Shown here in pieces: positions 42,944 to 52,100 of a stretch of DNA of 64,000 nt. This DNA is from Candidatus Woesearchaeota archaeon (GTDB lineage Archaea > Nanobdellota > Nanobdellia > Woesearchaeales > JACJVV01): positions 1 through 64,000 of the forward strand of contig JACJVV010000003.1 in NCBI GenBank assembly GCA_020637495.1, given 5' to 3'. The first letter of the stretch is position 1, and each line of letters opens with the position of its first letter. Both the position numbers and the translations under genes were made by a program. The notes under the pieces were generated by a model that was not told where the DNA came from, did no database searches, and saw only the letters and a program-made list of their open reading frames with translations.

Positions 42944-43255
42944 TTATACCATCTCGACCTTCTTAGCCCTTATGCCTGCACGCTGAACGCTCTGTTTCTT
43001 GCATTCCTTGCATTCATACCTAAGATCAGTCTTCTTGCTTGTCTTCTTCCCAGTCATCTTGAATTTGCTGACAGGAGGCTTGCTTCCGTACTTGCCAAGG
43101 TTTCCTTTTCCCTTGCCAAATCCAGTCCTTTTCTTAGCGAACTGCGCTAGAGGATGTGTAGAACCAGGGGTTCTTTTTTTAGCTTGCGATACCTTCTGTT
43201 CAGTATGCTTCTTGCATGTTGGGCAATATCTTTTGATTAGTTTTGGAATTTTCAT
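42944..43255 (-). CDS. rpl44e: Ribosomal protein L44e (eL42)
   Basis: A 103-residue large-subunit protein: RYCPTCKKHTEQKVSQAKKRTPG (first Cys pair), the Gly/Lys-rich middle GFGKGKGNLGKYGSKPPV and LRYECKECKKQSVQRAGIRAKKVEM (second pair). First gene of the operon. TATA ATTTATAAAC (about 43313-43322) leaves a short leader with SD GGTGAG before the ATG. Confidence 0.95.
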   Translation of the reverse strand: MKIPKLIKRYCPTCKKHTEQKVSQAKKRTPGSTHPLAQFAKKRTGFGKGKGNLGKYGSKPPVSKFKMTGKKTSKKTDLRYECKECKKQSVQRAGIRAKKVEMV

Positions 43256-43353
43256 GTGCTCACCAAATTCATATTTAGATTATATTGAGTTATATTCAAG
43301 AAATTGTGATTTGTTTATAAATATTCCTATTGCTCTCAGTCCATAGATTTTGA

Positions 43354-43388
43354 AGAAAAAAATTTAGAAATAAAAAAAATGAAAAAAT
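43354..43388 (-). terminator. T-rich terminator after the S-layer gene
   Basis: On the minus strand the S-layer stop is followed by several runs of 6-8 T within about 45 nt, the usual archaeal terminator form for a highly expressed gene. Confidence 0.45.
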
Positions 43389-43400
43389 AAGGCGTTAGCC

Positions 43401-45944
43401 TTACTCTTCGTCTTCCATAGCGTCGTCAGCCATTACTTCAGCAGCCATAACTTTGGTTCCTGAAACAACAACTTCGTCCTTGCCGTCTAGGTCTTCAGCA
43501 TAATCTTCGTAGTTAGCTAGAACCTGAGCTGCATTCCTTGTGTCAGCAGCGCTGTAACCAGCTACAACAACAGCAACATTGTCGCCGTTTTCTACCATCT
43601 TGATTATACCTTGTCCTTCAGGTACTGGGAAGTCTTCGTAACATGCAGGTCTGTCGTTTGAGATGTCCAGCAATGTTGCTGCAACCTCATTCGCACATGG
43701 ACCACCAACAACGATTAGGTTGTCGCTAGCTACGTTTCCGACTTCTGAGTCAAGAACAGCTTTTCCAACTTCGATTCTCTGTACTTCAGCGTAGACCTTT
43801 CCATTTGAGCTTGTTGAAGCTGTTGTGTCTCCGCCTGTTACATAGACAAGTGCTTCTACCTGCTCTGAAGGGATTGTCAATGTTAGAGTGTCTGCACCCT
43901 CATCGTCATCCTGTTCATAAAGCATGATTCCGTATCTTGTCATGTACTTTGTATCGTCGCTGTCTTCGTCTGAACCTGAGCTCAAGTTTGCCTGAGCGTT
44001 TCCAGTTACAGAAACTACATCAACTTCGTCGTAGTCACCTGAGTCTCCAGCCACTGTTCCGTTGATCAACCATGAAATCATCTGGTCACCGGTTGTGTCT
44101 GTATAGTCATCAGTTATGGTCAAGTTCATTCTAACCTGAACATTTGATGTTGAGTTTACAGGTCCTTCTGTCACTGTGTCAAACACAATGTAAGCGTTGT
44201 TCTTTGTTGTTATTGCTACACTGTCGCCGTTCAATGTTCCGTCACCGTCAAGGTCAACTGCTAGTGAATAGCTGGTTGAGGACCTACATACTGTTACGTT
44301 GTATGATTCTCCGCCTGCATTCAACTGTGAAGTTGTTGCGTTACATCCGTCTCCACCTAGAGTAGCTCTCAAAGTTGTTGTAGACTTTGTACCTTCGTCA
44401 ACCAATGTAATCTCTACATCGTCGTCGTCAAGGTCTGAGTCTTTGAACTTCATTACTCTTGTGTTTGCGACATCTACATCTGTGTCTGATGATACCTTAC
44501 CAAGGATGAAGTAATCATCTTCCATGATCTGGTTGTCATCGCTTGCGTTGTAGACTGTTGGTGTTGCACTAGCTTCTGTGTAGACTAGGTCTGCATCGTC
44601 CTTACCAAGATTCAAGTTTGTTGCGTCGTTCTCAACTAGAGGGATATCGTACTCGATTCCTTCCTGGTTTACGAACTCCAAGAAATACTTGTCATCTCCT
44701 GATGGAGATATCTTCACTTCTGTGGTTGTAGGCTGTGATAGACCTTCGTACTTGATGTCCCATACGCTTGAAAGCAATCCTTCAGGCTCATCTAGCACGC
44801 TTCTCAATGAGTCACCTGCTCCTAGGAAATAGTCGTCATCTGAATCAAGCTCGTATGTGATCTTGTTGATAACCATTGTTCCGCTGGAGTTTGTCTCATC
44901 GATTGTTACAGTTGCTTCGCTTACTGTGTCTTCGTCGATCTTAACTGTTCCTGTTGCGCCGAATTCGATCTTGTTAGCACCTATGTAGAATGCTACAATA
45001 TCTTCTCCGTTCTCTTCTGATCCTTCGTTTGCAAGGATGTCCCTGATACCGATAACTGTTCCGTCATCAAGTGTATCTGTGTCTCCGTCTTCCATGGTAT
45101 CTGTAACTTCGCCGTTTATCATAAGCTTTACTTTAGGGTTTCCGCTGTTTGTATCAGCGTCAGCTATGATAACTACTGTTACTTCGTAATCCTTACCATC
45201 GATTTCGTATGTCTTGGATTCTCCTTCCTTCAAAGTGTCTGTTACAGCACCGCCCATAAGAGTCAATGCTACTCTGTCACTTGAATCAACAGTTCCTTCA
45301 ACTATGCTGAAGATATCTCCAAGGATGAATAGGTCTTCATCTTCGATGTCTTCTAGTTTAAGGTTTGAATCAACGTCTGATTCTAGTCCGTCTGGGAAGT
45401 TCAATTCATATGTGAATAGGTCTTCGCCATTCTGGATCCTTAACCAGTCTCCAACTACTGTTGGGTCAACTTCGTCATTCTCACCATAGATAACTACTAG
45501 GTCAGAATCTGCGAACTTAAGATACTGGTCAGCATCTGTTGTTCCTTTTGAGTTCCTGATTACTTTTGAACCAAGAGCTTCTAGCTGTTCTGAGTCAAGT
45601 GTTGACTTAACGTCAGGCAATAGCTCATTTATTTCTAGAACATCTGCATTAGCTTCGAACTTGAAAACGTCTCCGCTCAATGTTGTTGATGTCGAACCAT
45701 CCACAGCTACTTCTCTTCTTGTTGAGAACTGTAGTGAAGTTGCGATATCAACTACGCCCAGAACGTCTTCTGTGCTTGCTGCTTCACCTACTACTAGTAG
45801 TCCGTGGAACTTCCCATCCTTAACGAAATTTTCGTATGGATAGTCTCCAAGGTTAGCTGCCACAGCTCCGAAAACAGTTGCTCCCAACATTGTCAGGCCT
45901 GTTCCTAAAGCCATGATTCGCTTTATTGCTTTTCTTACTTTCAT
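43401..45944 (-). CDS. S-layer protein
   Basis: An 847-residue acidic secreted protein, probably the main surface-layer subunit. Signal peptide: AIKRIMALGTGLTMLGATVFGAVAA (residues about 6-30). The start of the mature region, DYPYENFVKDGKFHGLLVVGEAASTEDVLGVVDIATSLQ, and the C-terminal VGNVASDNLIVVGGPCANEVAATLL with NVAVVVAGYSAADTRNAAQVL match the archaeal S-layer N- and C-terminal domains of Thermococcales and methanogens. Between them lie Asp/Thr/Ser-rich beta domains. It has a perfect SD GGAGGTG and a long leader, fitting high expression. Confidence 0.92.
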   Translation of the reverse strand: MKVRKAIKRIMALGTGLTMLGATVFGAVAANLGDYPYENFVKDGKFHGLLVVGEAASTEDVLGVVDIATSLQFSTRREVAVDGSTSTTLSGDVFKFEANADVLEINELLPDVKSTLDSEQLEALGSKVIRNSKGTTDADQYLKFADSDLVVIYGENDEVDPTVVGDWLRIQNGEDLFTYELNFPDGLESDVDSNLKLEDIEDEDLFILGDIFSIVEGTVDSSDRVALTLMGGAVTDTLKEGESKTYEIDGKDYEVTVVIIADADTNSGNPKVKLMINGEVTDTMEDGDTDTLDDGTVIGIRDILANEGSEENGEDIVAFYIGANKIEFGATGTVKIDEDTVSEATVTIDETNSSGTMVINKITYELDSDDDYFLGAGDSLRSVLDEPEGLLSSVWDIKYEGLSQPTTTEVKISPSGDDKYFLEFVNQEGIEYDIPLVENDATNLNLGKDDADLVYTEASATPTVYNASDDNQIMEDDYFILGKVSSDTDVDVANTRVMKFKDSDLDDDDVEITLVDEGTKSTTTLRATLGGDGCNATTSQLNAGGESYNVTVCRSSTSYSLAVDLDGDGTLNGDSVAITTKNNAYIVFDTVTEGPVNSTSNVQVRMNLTITDDYTDTTGDQMISWLINGTVAGDSGDYDEVDVVSVTGNAQANLSSGSDEDSDDTKYMTRYGIMLYEQDDDEGADTLTLTIPSEQVEALVYVTGGDTTASTSSNGKVYAEVQRIEVGKAVLDSEVGNVASDNLIVVGGPCANEVAATLLDISNDRPACYEDFPVPEGQGIIKMVENGDNVAVVVAGYSAADTRNAAQVLANYEDYAEDLDGKDEVVVSGTKVMAAEVMADDAMEDEE

Positions 45945-46376
45945 TTACTAAACACCTCCAGTGTTTTATATCTGGCTATCATGCTTTGCTCGTGCATTGC
46001 ACGACTTTGTCGCTAACAACATCCATTTCATATAAAAAGCTTGTGTATTTCTGTTGCCCTCAAAGAATGACACTTGGATACAACCCAAACACCTCTTTGA
46101 GATTGCTTCAGATCATATGCTCATATATGACCTATTGTTGTTAGCGATTAAACATGCTATTAAGGCTAATTTGTGTTTTTTTCTTTATAAAGTTTTTTAC
46201 TATCTCTTCCAGAGCAGTTATGACTATAATTCTTAGATACCTGAGACTGTTATTTTATTTATTTTAATCATGTTTTTATTTAGTAGTGACAAATGAATTT
46301 AGTATGGTTTTTTGTTCTAGACCCAATACAAGACCCAAGTGGAGTTTATAAGCTAAGCACTAGCGACGAGAAAGAG
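45945..46376 (-). promoter_or_regulatory. S-layer promoter and leader region
   Basis: This gene-free stretch appears to hold several minus-strand promoters: TATA-like elements at about 46340-46350, 46183-46195 and 46028-46040. The nearest would give a leader of about 65 nt with a CGTGCA-T-TGCACG hairpin (45991-46003) and SD GGAGGTG. An 11-bp perfect inverted repeat, TCGCTAACAAC (46010-46020) and GTTGTTAGCGA (46137-46147), brackets 116 bp including the nearest TATA. No convincing gene is seen here. Confidence 0.5.
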
Positions 46377-46823
46377 CTATTTTCTTGTTTTATTCCTGCT
46401 TAGAAAATCATCATATAGGATTATTAACAAAATCCACACAAAACCTATGCTTAATGAAGAGTCTGCAATGTTGAATGATGGCCACCAGCCTAAAGAGATG
46501 AAGTCGGTCACAAAACCAATGAATAGCCTATCAAGAAGATTGCCTATCGTACCACCAAGTATCAGGGCAGCGGGCAGAAGATACTTCTCTTCCATCTTTG
46601 GCAGATAATAGATTATAGCAGACATGACTGCAATAGATACTAGAGCAAGGAACCAAATGCTTCCCTTAAGAATACCGAAAGCTGCACCTGTATTAGTCAC
46701 AAATGTTAGTGAGAAGAATGGGAGCAAATCTATGTCCGGTTGATACAATCTCACAACATATTTTGTCACAGCGTCGATAGATAATACTACAGCAGCAATC
46801 ACATAAACCCAGAAACGCTTCAC
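46377..46823 (-). CDS. lspA: Lipoprotein signal peptidase (signal peptidase II)
   Basis: A 148-residue aspartic protease with four TM helices: SIDAVTKYVV (N-terminal D-x-x-T/S-K), FVTNTGAAFGIL (the N-T-G-A-A-F/W-G motif), GNLLDRLFIGFVTDFI (catalytic Asp) and FNIADSSLSIG (catalytic Asp region, N-x-A-D). It cleaves lipoprotein signal peptides at the lipid-modified cysteine. Unusual in archaea but matched by the lipobox protein at 14364-14903. SD GGTGG and a one-base gap link it to the upstream gene. Confidence 0.93.
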   Translation of the reverse strand: MKRFWVYVIAAVVLSIDAVTKYVVRLYQPDIDLLPFFSLTFVTNTGAAFGILKGSIWFLALVSIAVMSAIIYYLPKMEEKYLLPAALILGGTIGNLLDRLFIGFVTDFISLGWWPSFNIADSSLSIGFVWILLIILYDDFLSRNKTRK

Positions 46824-46824
46824 A

Positions 46825-47295
46825 TTACCACCTTATAGTATCTTCTTTCTTCTGAGAATCCTGTGCTATCCTTTCAATATGGCTGAGGCGAGCATTTATT
46901 GACTCTAGAACTGTCCTTATTGCATCAACTTTTACATTCACAAGCTGAATGTCCTTCTCAAGTGCAGAAAATCTTGACTGTTCAAGCTCATTATAAGCAG
47001 GATGCATCATATGCTGCTGAGTAGCTTGAGTAGCAGGAGATACTTGCTGAAAAGAATGCTGTCTTGATGCTTGCATAGTATTGAAATCATTGAAAGCTGA
47101 AGGGCTTCCTGGATCGGAAGTAGGGAAATCAGGCTGTGAAGTTTGAGGCATCGAAGTGCTTGTGATGTCACCATCAAGCGGAAGCCCCATATGCCCAGAA
47201 GAGGATGGATCCGGAAAAGACTTGCCTTGGCTTGAGGAATCGCTACCAAAATCTGAGAAATCATCATCCTTCTTCTTGAAAAAATCAAAAGCCAT
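46825..47295 (-). CDS. Low-complexity protein with C-terminal coiled coil
   Basis: A 156-residue protein: charged start (AFDFFKKKDDDFSDF), a Ser/Pro/Gln-rich disordered middle (about 20-95) and a C-terminal helix with heptads (FSALEKDIQLVNVKVDAIR, TVLESINARLSHIERIA). No family recognised. Its stop is one base before lspA, so the two are an operon. Confidence 0.6.
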   Translation of the reverse strand: MAFDFFKKKDDDFSDFGSDSSSQGKSFPDPSSSGHMGLPLDGDITSTSMPQTSQPDFPTSDPGSPSAFNDFNTMQASRQHSFQQVSPATQATQQHMMHPAYNELEQSRFSALEKDIQLVNVKVDAIRTVLESINARLSHIERIAQDSQKKEDTIRW

Positions 47296-47379
47296 ACTGA
47301 AATACCAGGAATGTTAATATATAAATCTTTTGAATAGAATTGAATATGGACTAATAAAGAAGGATAGAATGCTGCACAA

Positions 47380-47586
47380 TCACCAATCACGGTGCTTGTC
47401 TGTCTTCTTGTATGTCTTTTCCCTTGGCTCTTTCTTCTTGCCTGCCATCATGGCTTTCTTCTTCTTTGACTTGTATGTTGCGCCACAGGAAGTCCTGATC
47501 CAGCATGATGGGCAATCCTCGATCTGTTCAAACTTCTCACCATAGCATTCATCGTTGACATTCTTGACCATCTTCGCTTTTATCAT
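47380..47586 (-). CDS. Small cysteine-containing basic protein
   Basis: A 68-residue protein with four cysteines (ECYGEKF, then CPSCWIRTSC), possibly a metal site, and a very basic tail (YKSKKKKAMMAGKKKEPREK). No family recognised. TATA TTTTTATACC (about 47607-47617) is about 26 nt before the ATG, which supports a real gene. Confidence 0.6.
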   Translation of the reverse strand: MIKAKMVKNVNDECYGEKFEQIEDCPSCWIRTSCGATYKSKKKKAMMAGKKKEPREKTYKKTDKHRDW

Positions 47587-47642
47587 AATGAATGGAGAAA
47601 ATGTCTTGGTATAAAAAACTTTGGAAGAAAAAAAAGAAGAAT

Positions 47643-47741
47643 ATGCAATGATTGCATCAAATTATCAAGCAGAGATGCCAATTAATAAAAAAACAGTTCT
47701 TCCGACGCGATTTGATGTCCATCGCATTCGCGTGGCAACTG
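47643..47741. terminator. Structured intergenic element with T-runs on both strands
   Basis: Nested inverted repeats CAGTT/AACTG (47694-47698, 47737-47741), CGCGA/TCGCG (47706-47710, 47728-47732) and GATG/CATC form one long stem, flanked by A-runs on the left and T-runs on the right, so each strand ends in T. A second perfect hairpin ATGCAAT-G-ATTGCAT lies at 47643-47657. The element is downstream of the DUF1385 gene on the minus strand and is best read as its terminator; a small RNA is possible. Confidence 0.45.
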
Positions 47742-47813
47742 CTCTTTTTTCTAAATGCAAATTAAAAATATGAATTAAGAAATATTAAGAAATATTAAGA
47801 AATAAGAAAATAT

Positions 47814-48746
47814 TTACAATAGCTTATTCAATGCAGCTATTGCTACTTCCACCTGCTTCTTGTCAGGTCTTGAGGTAGTAAGCTTCTGCAGCCACATTCC
47901 TGGTAGAGATACAAGCTGCATAACTGGATTATCAGGGTATTTTCCTGCAAGCTTTAGAACCTCATAGCTTATCCCCATGACTATCGGAAGGATCACTATC
48001 CTTAACAATCCTAATATTGTCTTCTGAATCCATATATTGAGTTCAAACAGTGCCGGATACCAGTAGATGAATACCAACGGGAGTAGACTGAACACAATTA
48101 TGCTTATCACAATGGTTATCATTATGAAAGATGAACCGCAACGTGGATGTATAGTAGTGAAGCTCAAGCAGTTCTGAGGAGTCACTTTCTTCGTTGATTC
48201 ATGACAATGCACTGTCATATGTTCTGCTCCATGATACTGGAAAACACGCTTTATGTCAGGCATCATGCCTATTATCGCTACGTATGCAACAAAGAATATT
48301 ACTTTTATGGCCGCATCGATTAGATTGAATATGATTGGATTAGTATGCTCTTTGACACCTGTCAAGACCGTCAATATGTAAGGCACTACAACAAATAAAC
48401 CAATTGCAAATGCTACTGAAGTAAGAACAACCCAGAACAATTGCAAGGGAGTTAGCTTCTCATCTTTCTCATCTGTAGCTATATTGCTGCTATATATCAA
48501 TGTCTTCATGCCAATATCGAGCATCTCATACATAGCATACATGCCTCTGAAGAAGGGATATTTGAATACAGAAAGCAGACCTTTCCTGTAGTCCTTGATC
48601 TTATGCTTAGTGGTTATTATCTTCCCTTTAGGATTCCTTACTGCAACCGAATAGCTGTCTTTTCTCCTGAGCATGACACCTTCTATCACAGCTTGTCCAC
48701 CTATGGATTCCATTATCTTGTCTTTAGATGCTACAGATTTTGCCAT
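47814..48746 (-). CDS. DUF1385 family membrane protein
   Basis: A 310-residue protein with the DUF1385 signatures: IGGQAVIEGVMLRRKDSY at the start, FQYHGAEHMTVHC in the middle and TIHPRCGSSFIM, plus about five TM helices. The His/Cys motifs suggest a metal site. Function unknown; in bacteria it occurs near prfA/prmC. ATG 48746 (MAKSVASKDK) is preferred over a longer frame from 48806, which adds a sequence unlike the family and nearly reaches the upstream gene. Confidence 0.87.
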   Translation of the reverse strand: MAKSVASKDKIMESIGGQAVIEGVMLRRKDSYSVAVRNPKGKIITTKHKIKDYRKGLLSVFKYPFFRGMYAMYEMLDIGMKTLIYSSNIATDEKDEKLTPLQLFWVVLTSVAFAIGLFVVVPYILTVLTGVKEHTNPIIFNLIDAAIKVIFFVAYVAIIGMMPDIKRVFQYHGAEHMTVHCHESTKKVTPQNCLSFTTIHPRCGSSFIMITIVISIIVFSLLPLVFIYWYPALFELNIWIQKTILGLLRIVILPIVMGISYEVLKLAGKYPDNPVMQLVSLPGMWLQKLTTSRPDKKQVEVAIAALNKLL

Positions 48747-48781
48747 GTTAGAAATAGAATAATATGAAAATAAAGAAAAGC

Positions 48782-48940
48782 TTATGCTTTTCCTAGAATT
48801 CTCCAAGCTTCGATTCCTGAAGGAGCCTTTGCAACTGCAAATCTTCTTCCGTTCTTCACTTCAATCCTGTAATCCTTTGAAGAGAACTTCTCTTTACCCT
48901 TCACATCGAAAAATGTTAGTTCTTCACCGTCTCCTGCCAT
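48782..48940 (-). CDS. Small protein of unknown function
   Basis: A 52-residue protein (starts MAGDGEELTFFDVKGKEKF, ends AWRILG). Beta-rich appearance, compatible with a small SH3-like or zinc-free ribbon fold; no family recognised. SD GGAGGT lies 7 nt before ATG 48940, which decides the start over 48964. Probably in one transcript with DUF1385, 35 nt downstream. Confidence 0.6.
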   Translation of the reverse strand: MAGDGEELTFFDVKGKEKFSSKDYRIEVKNGRRFAVAKAPSGIEAWRILGKA

Positions 48941-49008
48941 GATAATGACCTCCGTTTTTTTCATCCATCTATAATTCTGTTGAATTAGATTTCAGTTTGT
49001 TCTGAATA

Positions 49009-49044
49009 TAACTTAAGTTAAGATATTTATAAACATTACGTAAT
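49009..49044. promoter_or_regulatory. Promoter flanked by two palindromes
   Basis: On the minus strand, TATA GTTTATAAATATC (about 49022-49034) is bracketed by ATTACGTAAT (49035-49044, upstream side) and TAACTTAAGTTA (49009-49020, at the expected start of transcription). Both are perfect palindromes and may be operator sites controlling the 48940/DUF1385 operon. Confidence 0.4.
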
Positions 49045-49103
49045 TTGAATAGAAATTGAATAGAAAATCTAGTCAATTAATACATTTATTTAAAAAAAAG
49101 AAT

Positions 49104-52100
49104 CTAAGAACAGCTTCCGACTGAAGCACCAAGCCAATCTGAACATCCAGATTGGTTATCATAAGTGTTTCCCAGATCTGATTGACCAGGTGAATTTGTG
49201 CAATATATTCCAGCTGATCCTGTTGTACCGCAAACCGTATTATTGTAAAGTATATTTTGATAAGGATTAGTGTATACAAATGCAATACCTGCATAATTTG
49301 TATTGTTCCTTACAAAGTTATGCTGAATTGTATTATTCTGTCCACCCCATAGGTAAATACCATTATTTCCGTTGTGGCTAACATTATTATATTCTATGAT
49401 ATTATTTGCATTTGAGTTTGATGATACATAGATCCCAGTATTGCTATTGTAGATTACTGTATTATTAGTAATACTAGATGTTGCAATAGCAGTTCCACCG
49501 TCAAAACCTTTCTGATTAGCATATAAAGTATTATTCGCTATGGTGAAATTATCAAGGGAATGTCCGTAAATGCCTGCATTTGAACTACCATTTATCGAGG
49601 AATTAGTAATAATTGAATGATCTATATTGTATAAATTAATTCCATCTCTGAAATTAGATATTGTTAAACCACTTAGATATACATATTGATGCCATGAACT
49701 ATTTATTCCACCACCTGTGCCATCTCCAGTTATAGACATTCCATTTCCTGTAAGATAAACGTTGTTGCTTTCTATGCTTATACAATCTCCAATAGAGGAT
49801 ATATCTTGGGATAAATAGTAGCTTCCAGATGTAATTATTGATTGACAAGTTGATATACCTACTGACTGCCATTTCAATTTTGGATAACCAGAATCATCGT
49901 ATATTGGATCCCATACATTAGTGAAATCCCATGAAGAGAATGTTGAGATGTTGTACATTTCTGCAGTTGTCTTTGGTTCTCCTCTTCCAGTATCAGATTT
50001 TCCTGATGTTTCTGTGTCGTAGTAAGAAGATATGATAGATCCACCTGCTAGACCGACTAAACCTCCAGATGATGAACCTGAAACTGCTCCTTTAGAGTAT
50101 GAATTGTAAATACTAGCGCTTCCACCTCCTGAAACTCCTACAAGACCACCTACATAACTTGCTCCTGATACATCTCCTAAAGCGTAAGACGAATTAATTT
50201 TTCCAACATTTGAATATCCTGACAATCCACCTACCCAATTAAGGCCAGTAACAGTAACCTTTGAAGAAGAGTAATTAAGATTTGATTGATATAGGTTCCC
50301 TATTAGCCCTCCAGTATAATCCAATGCTATTACTGCTCCTTCTGAAGAGACAAAGAGAATATTGGATTTAGATGCTGTTCCTACTAGACCACTTGTTCTA
50401 TTGCTCCCATATATTTCTATATCTATCAAGCTTAAATTCTCAATCGTTGAATTCTCAATATAACCTAACAATGCAACATCGTTAATATGTGTCCTGTTGA
50501 TATATAATCCAGTTATAGTAAACAATTGACCATATAGAGTTCCATTGAACATAATTGATGAACTTCCAATAGGCTTAAAACCCATATAACTGCTTGTTGT
50601 TGAATTGTAATTCCAAGTTGATGTTGCACTGCAGTCTATATCATCAATCAAAACATAATCATCAGTCAAATCATCTTCCATATTCTGAAGATCAGTGCAA
50701 GTAAGGATTTGAGTTTTGTCTAGTATTGATAATGGATGATAATCATATTCTGTATCATTCACAAGATAAGAGCTATCACAATAACCATTATAATCAGCAT
50801 CTAGGCATGTATCAGAAAAGCCAGTACCGTCTTGCTTAGCCCATACGTTACCACCGTAGCCATAATTACCAAGAAGATTTCTTGTTGATTGTGAGGAAGT
50901 TGTATTAAAACCCATATTTGATGGATCTACAAAATAACTATCTTCCGTTTCGTTAACAAGATTGTTGTAGATTGTTGAATTTGATCCTGATAATCCAAAT
51001 CCAGATTCTTCAGGCACGAGGGTATTTTGATAAATAAGTGTATCATCATCGTAATGCAGACTAATACCTGTCTTAAAACCTTCAATATAGTTATTGGAGA
51101 TCACATTGTCCTCTGAATATTCTGTTCCCCCAGGTATATATATTGTCAATTCAATCCCATAATTTTCAAAAATTGGTGTTATTTCTTTAATCAGAGTATT
51201 ACTGGTTATCTGATTGTTGTCTGAACCAGATATAGAAATACCATATGAGACTGAAGTGGAATCAATGTCAAAAGTATTAGAAGAGACTATATTATTATTA
51301 GAATTATTAAAAAGATATATAGTTGAATTTAACAGATTATTGGATAATAAATTAGAATTTGTTGTAGAAAATAATTCAAAAAAATTGAGATTCTGATCAC
51401 CCAATATATTATTGGAGAAAACAATTGTATCTGAAAAAACAAATGCAATAGAGTCTTTTATTGTATTGTTAATCAGAGAAATATCATCTGAATACCAAAC
51501 CTCTATGCCAGAACTACCTAAATCAGAAAAGATATTCTGATAAACAACAATATTCGAGCTCTGATTGATAATCAGAGCAGAGAAAGTCGAAATATTAAAA
51601 CCCATAATTAGTAAATCAGAGTAACCTTCAGAAACCACAGGTGATCCTGTTCCGTCTCCTTCAACAGTATAACCATTGCCTTTCAATGTTACATTATGCG
51701 CTGCTATTATCCAGCAATCACCTGTTGCTGTTACATTATTCTGCAAAGCATACACACCTGCTTTATCTATCGTCCCACATCCATATAAGGAAATCTCTTG
51801 AGGTGCTTCTTCTTGAGTACCTGAGGCAGTATTAACAGTTGCATCTTGTGGATTTGGGTCTACAGAATCAAGTAACCCATCATTGTCATCATCAGGATCA
51901 ACATAATCAGGTATCAGATCGCCATCTGTATCAAACTCTTGCCAGTCTGGTATTCCATTCCCATCATAGTCTTCATTCCCAACAGAAGAGTTTGTGCTCA
52001 ATGCATCAAAAGTATCAGGAACACCATCATTATCGTCATCATCATCTATATAATCAACAAGACCATCTCCATCTGTATCAAGCTCTTGCCAGTCAGGGAT

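Noticed and set aside
45991..46003. CGTGCA-T-TGCACG as a riboswitch
   Set aside because: A single 6-bp hairpin in the S-layer leader without any larger conserved fold; noted only as a possible leader hairpin.
45926..46144. 72-codon plus-strand frame in the S-layer promoter
   Set aside because: It overlaps the S-layer start and its leader and has no promoter of its own; composition is not protein-like.
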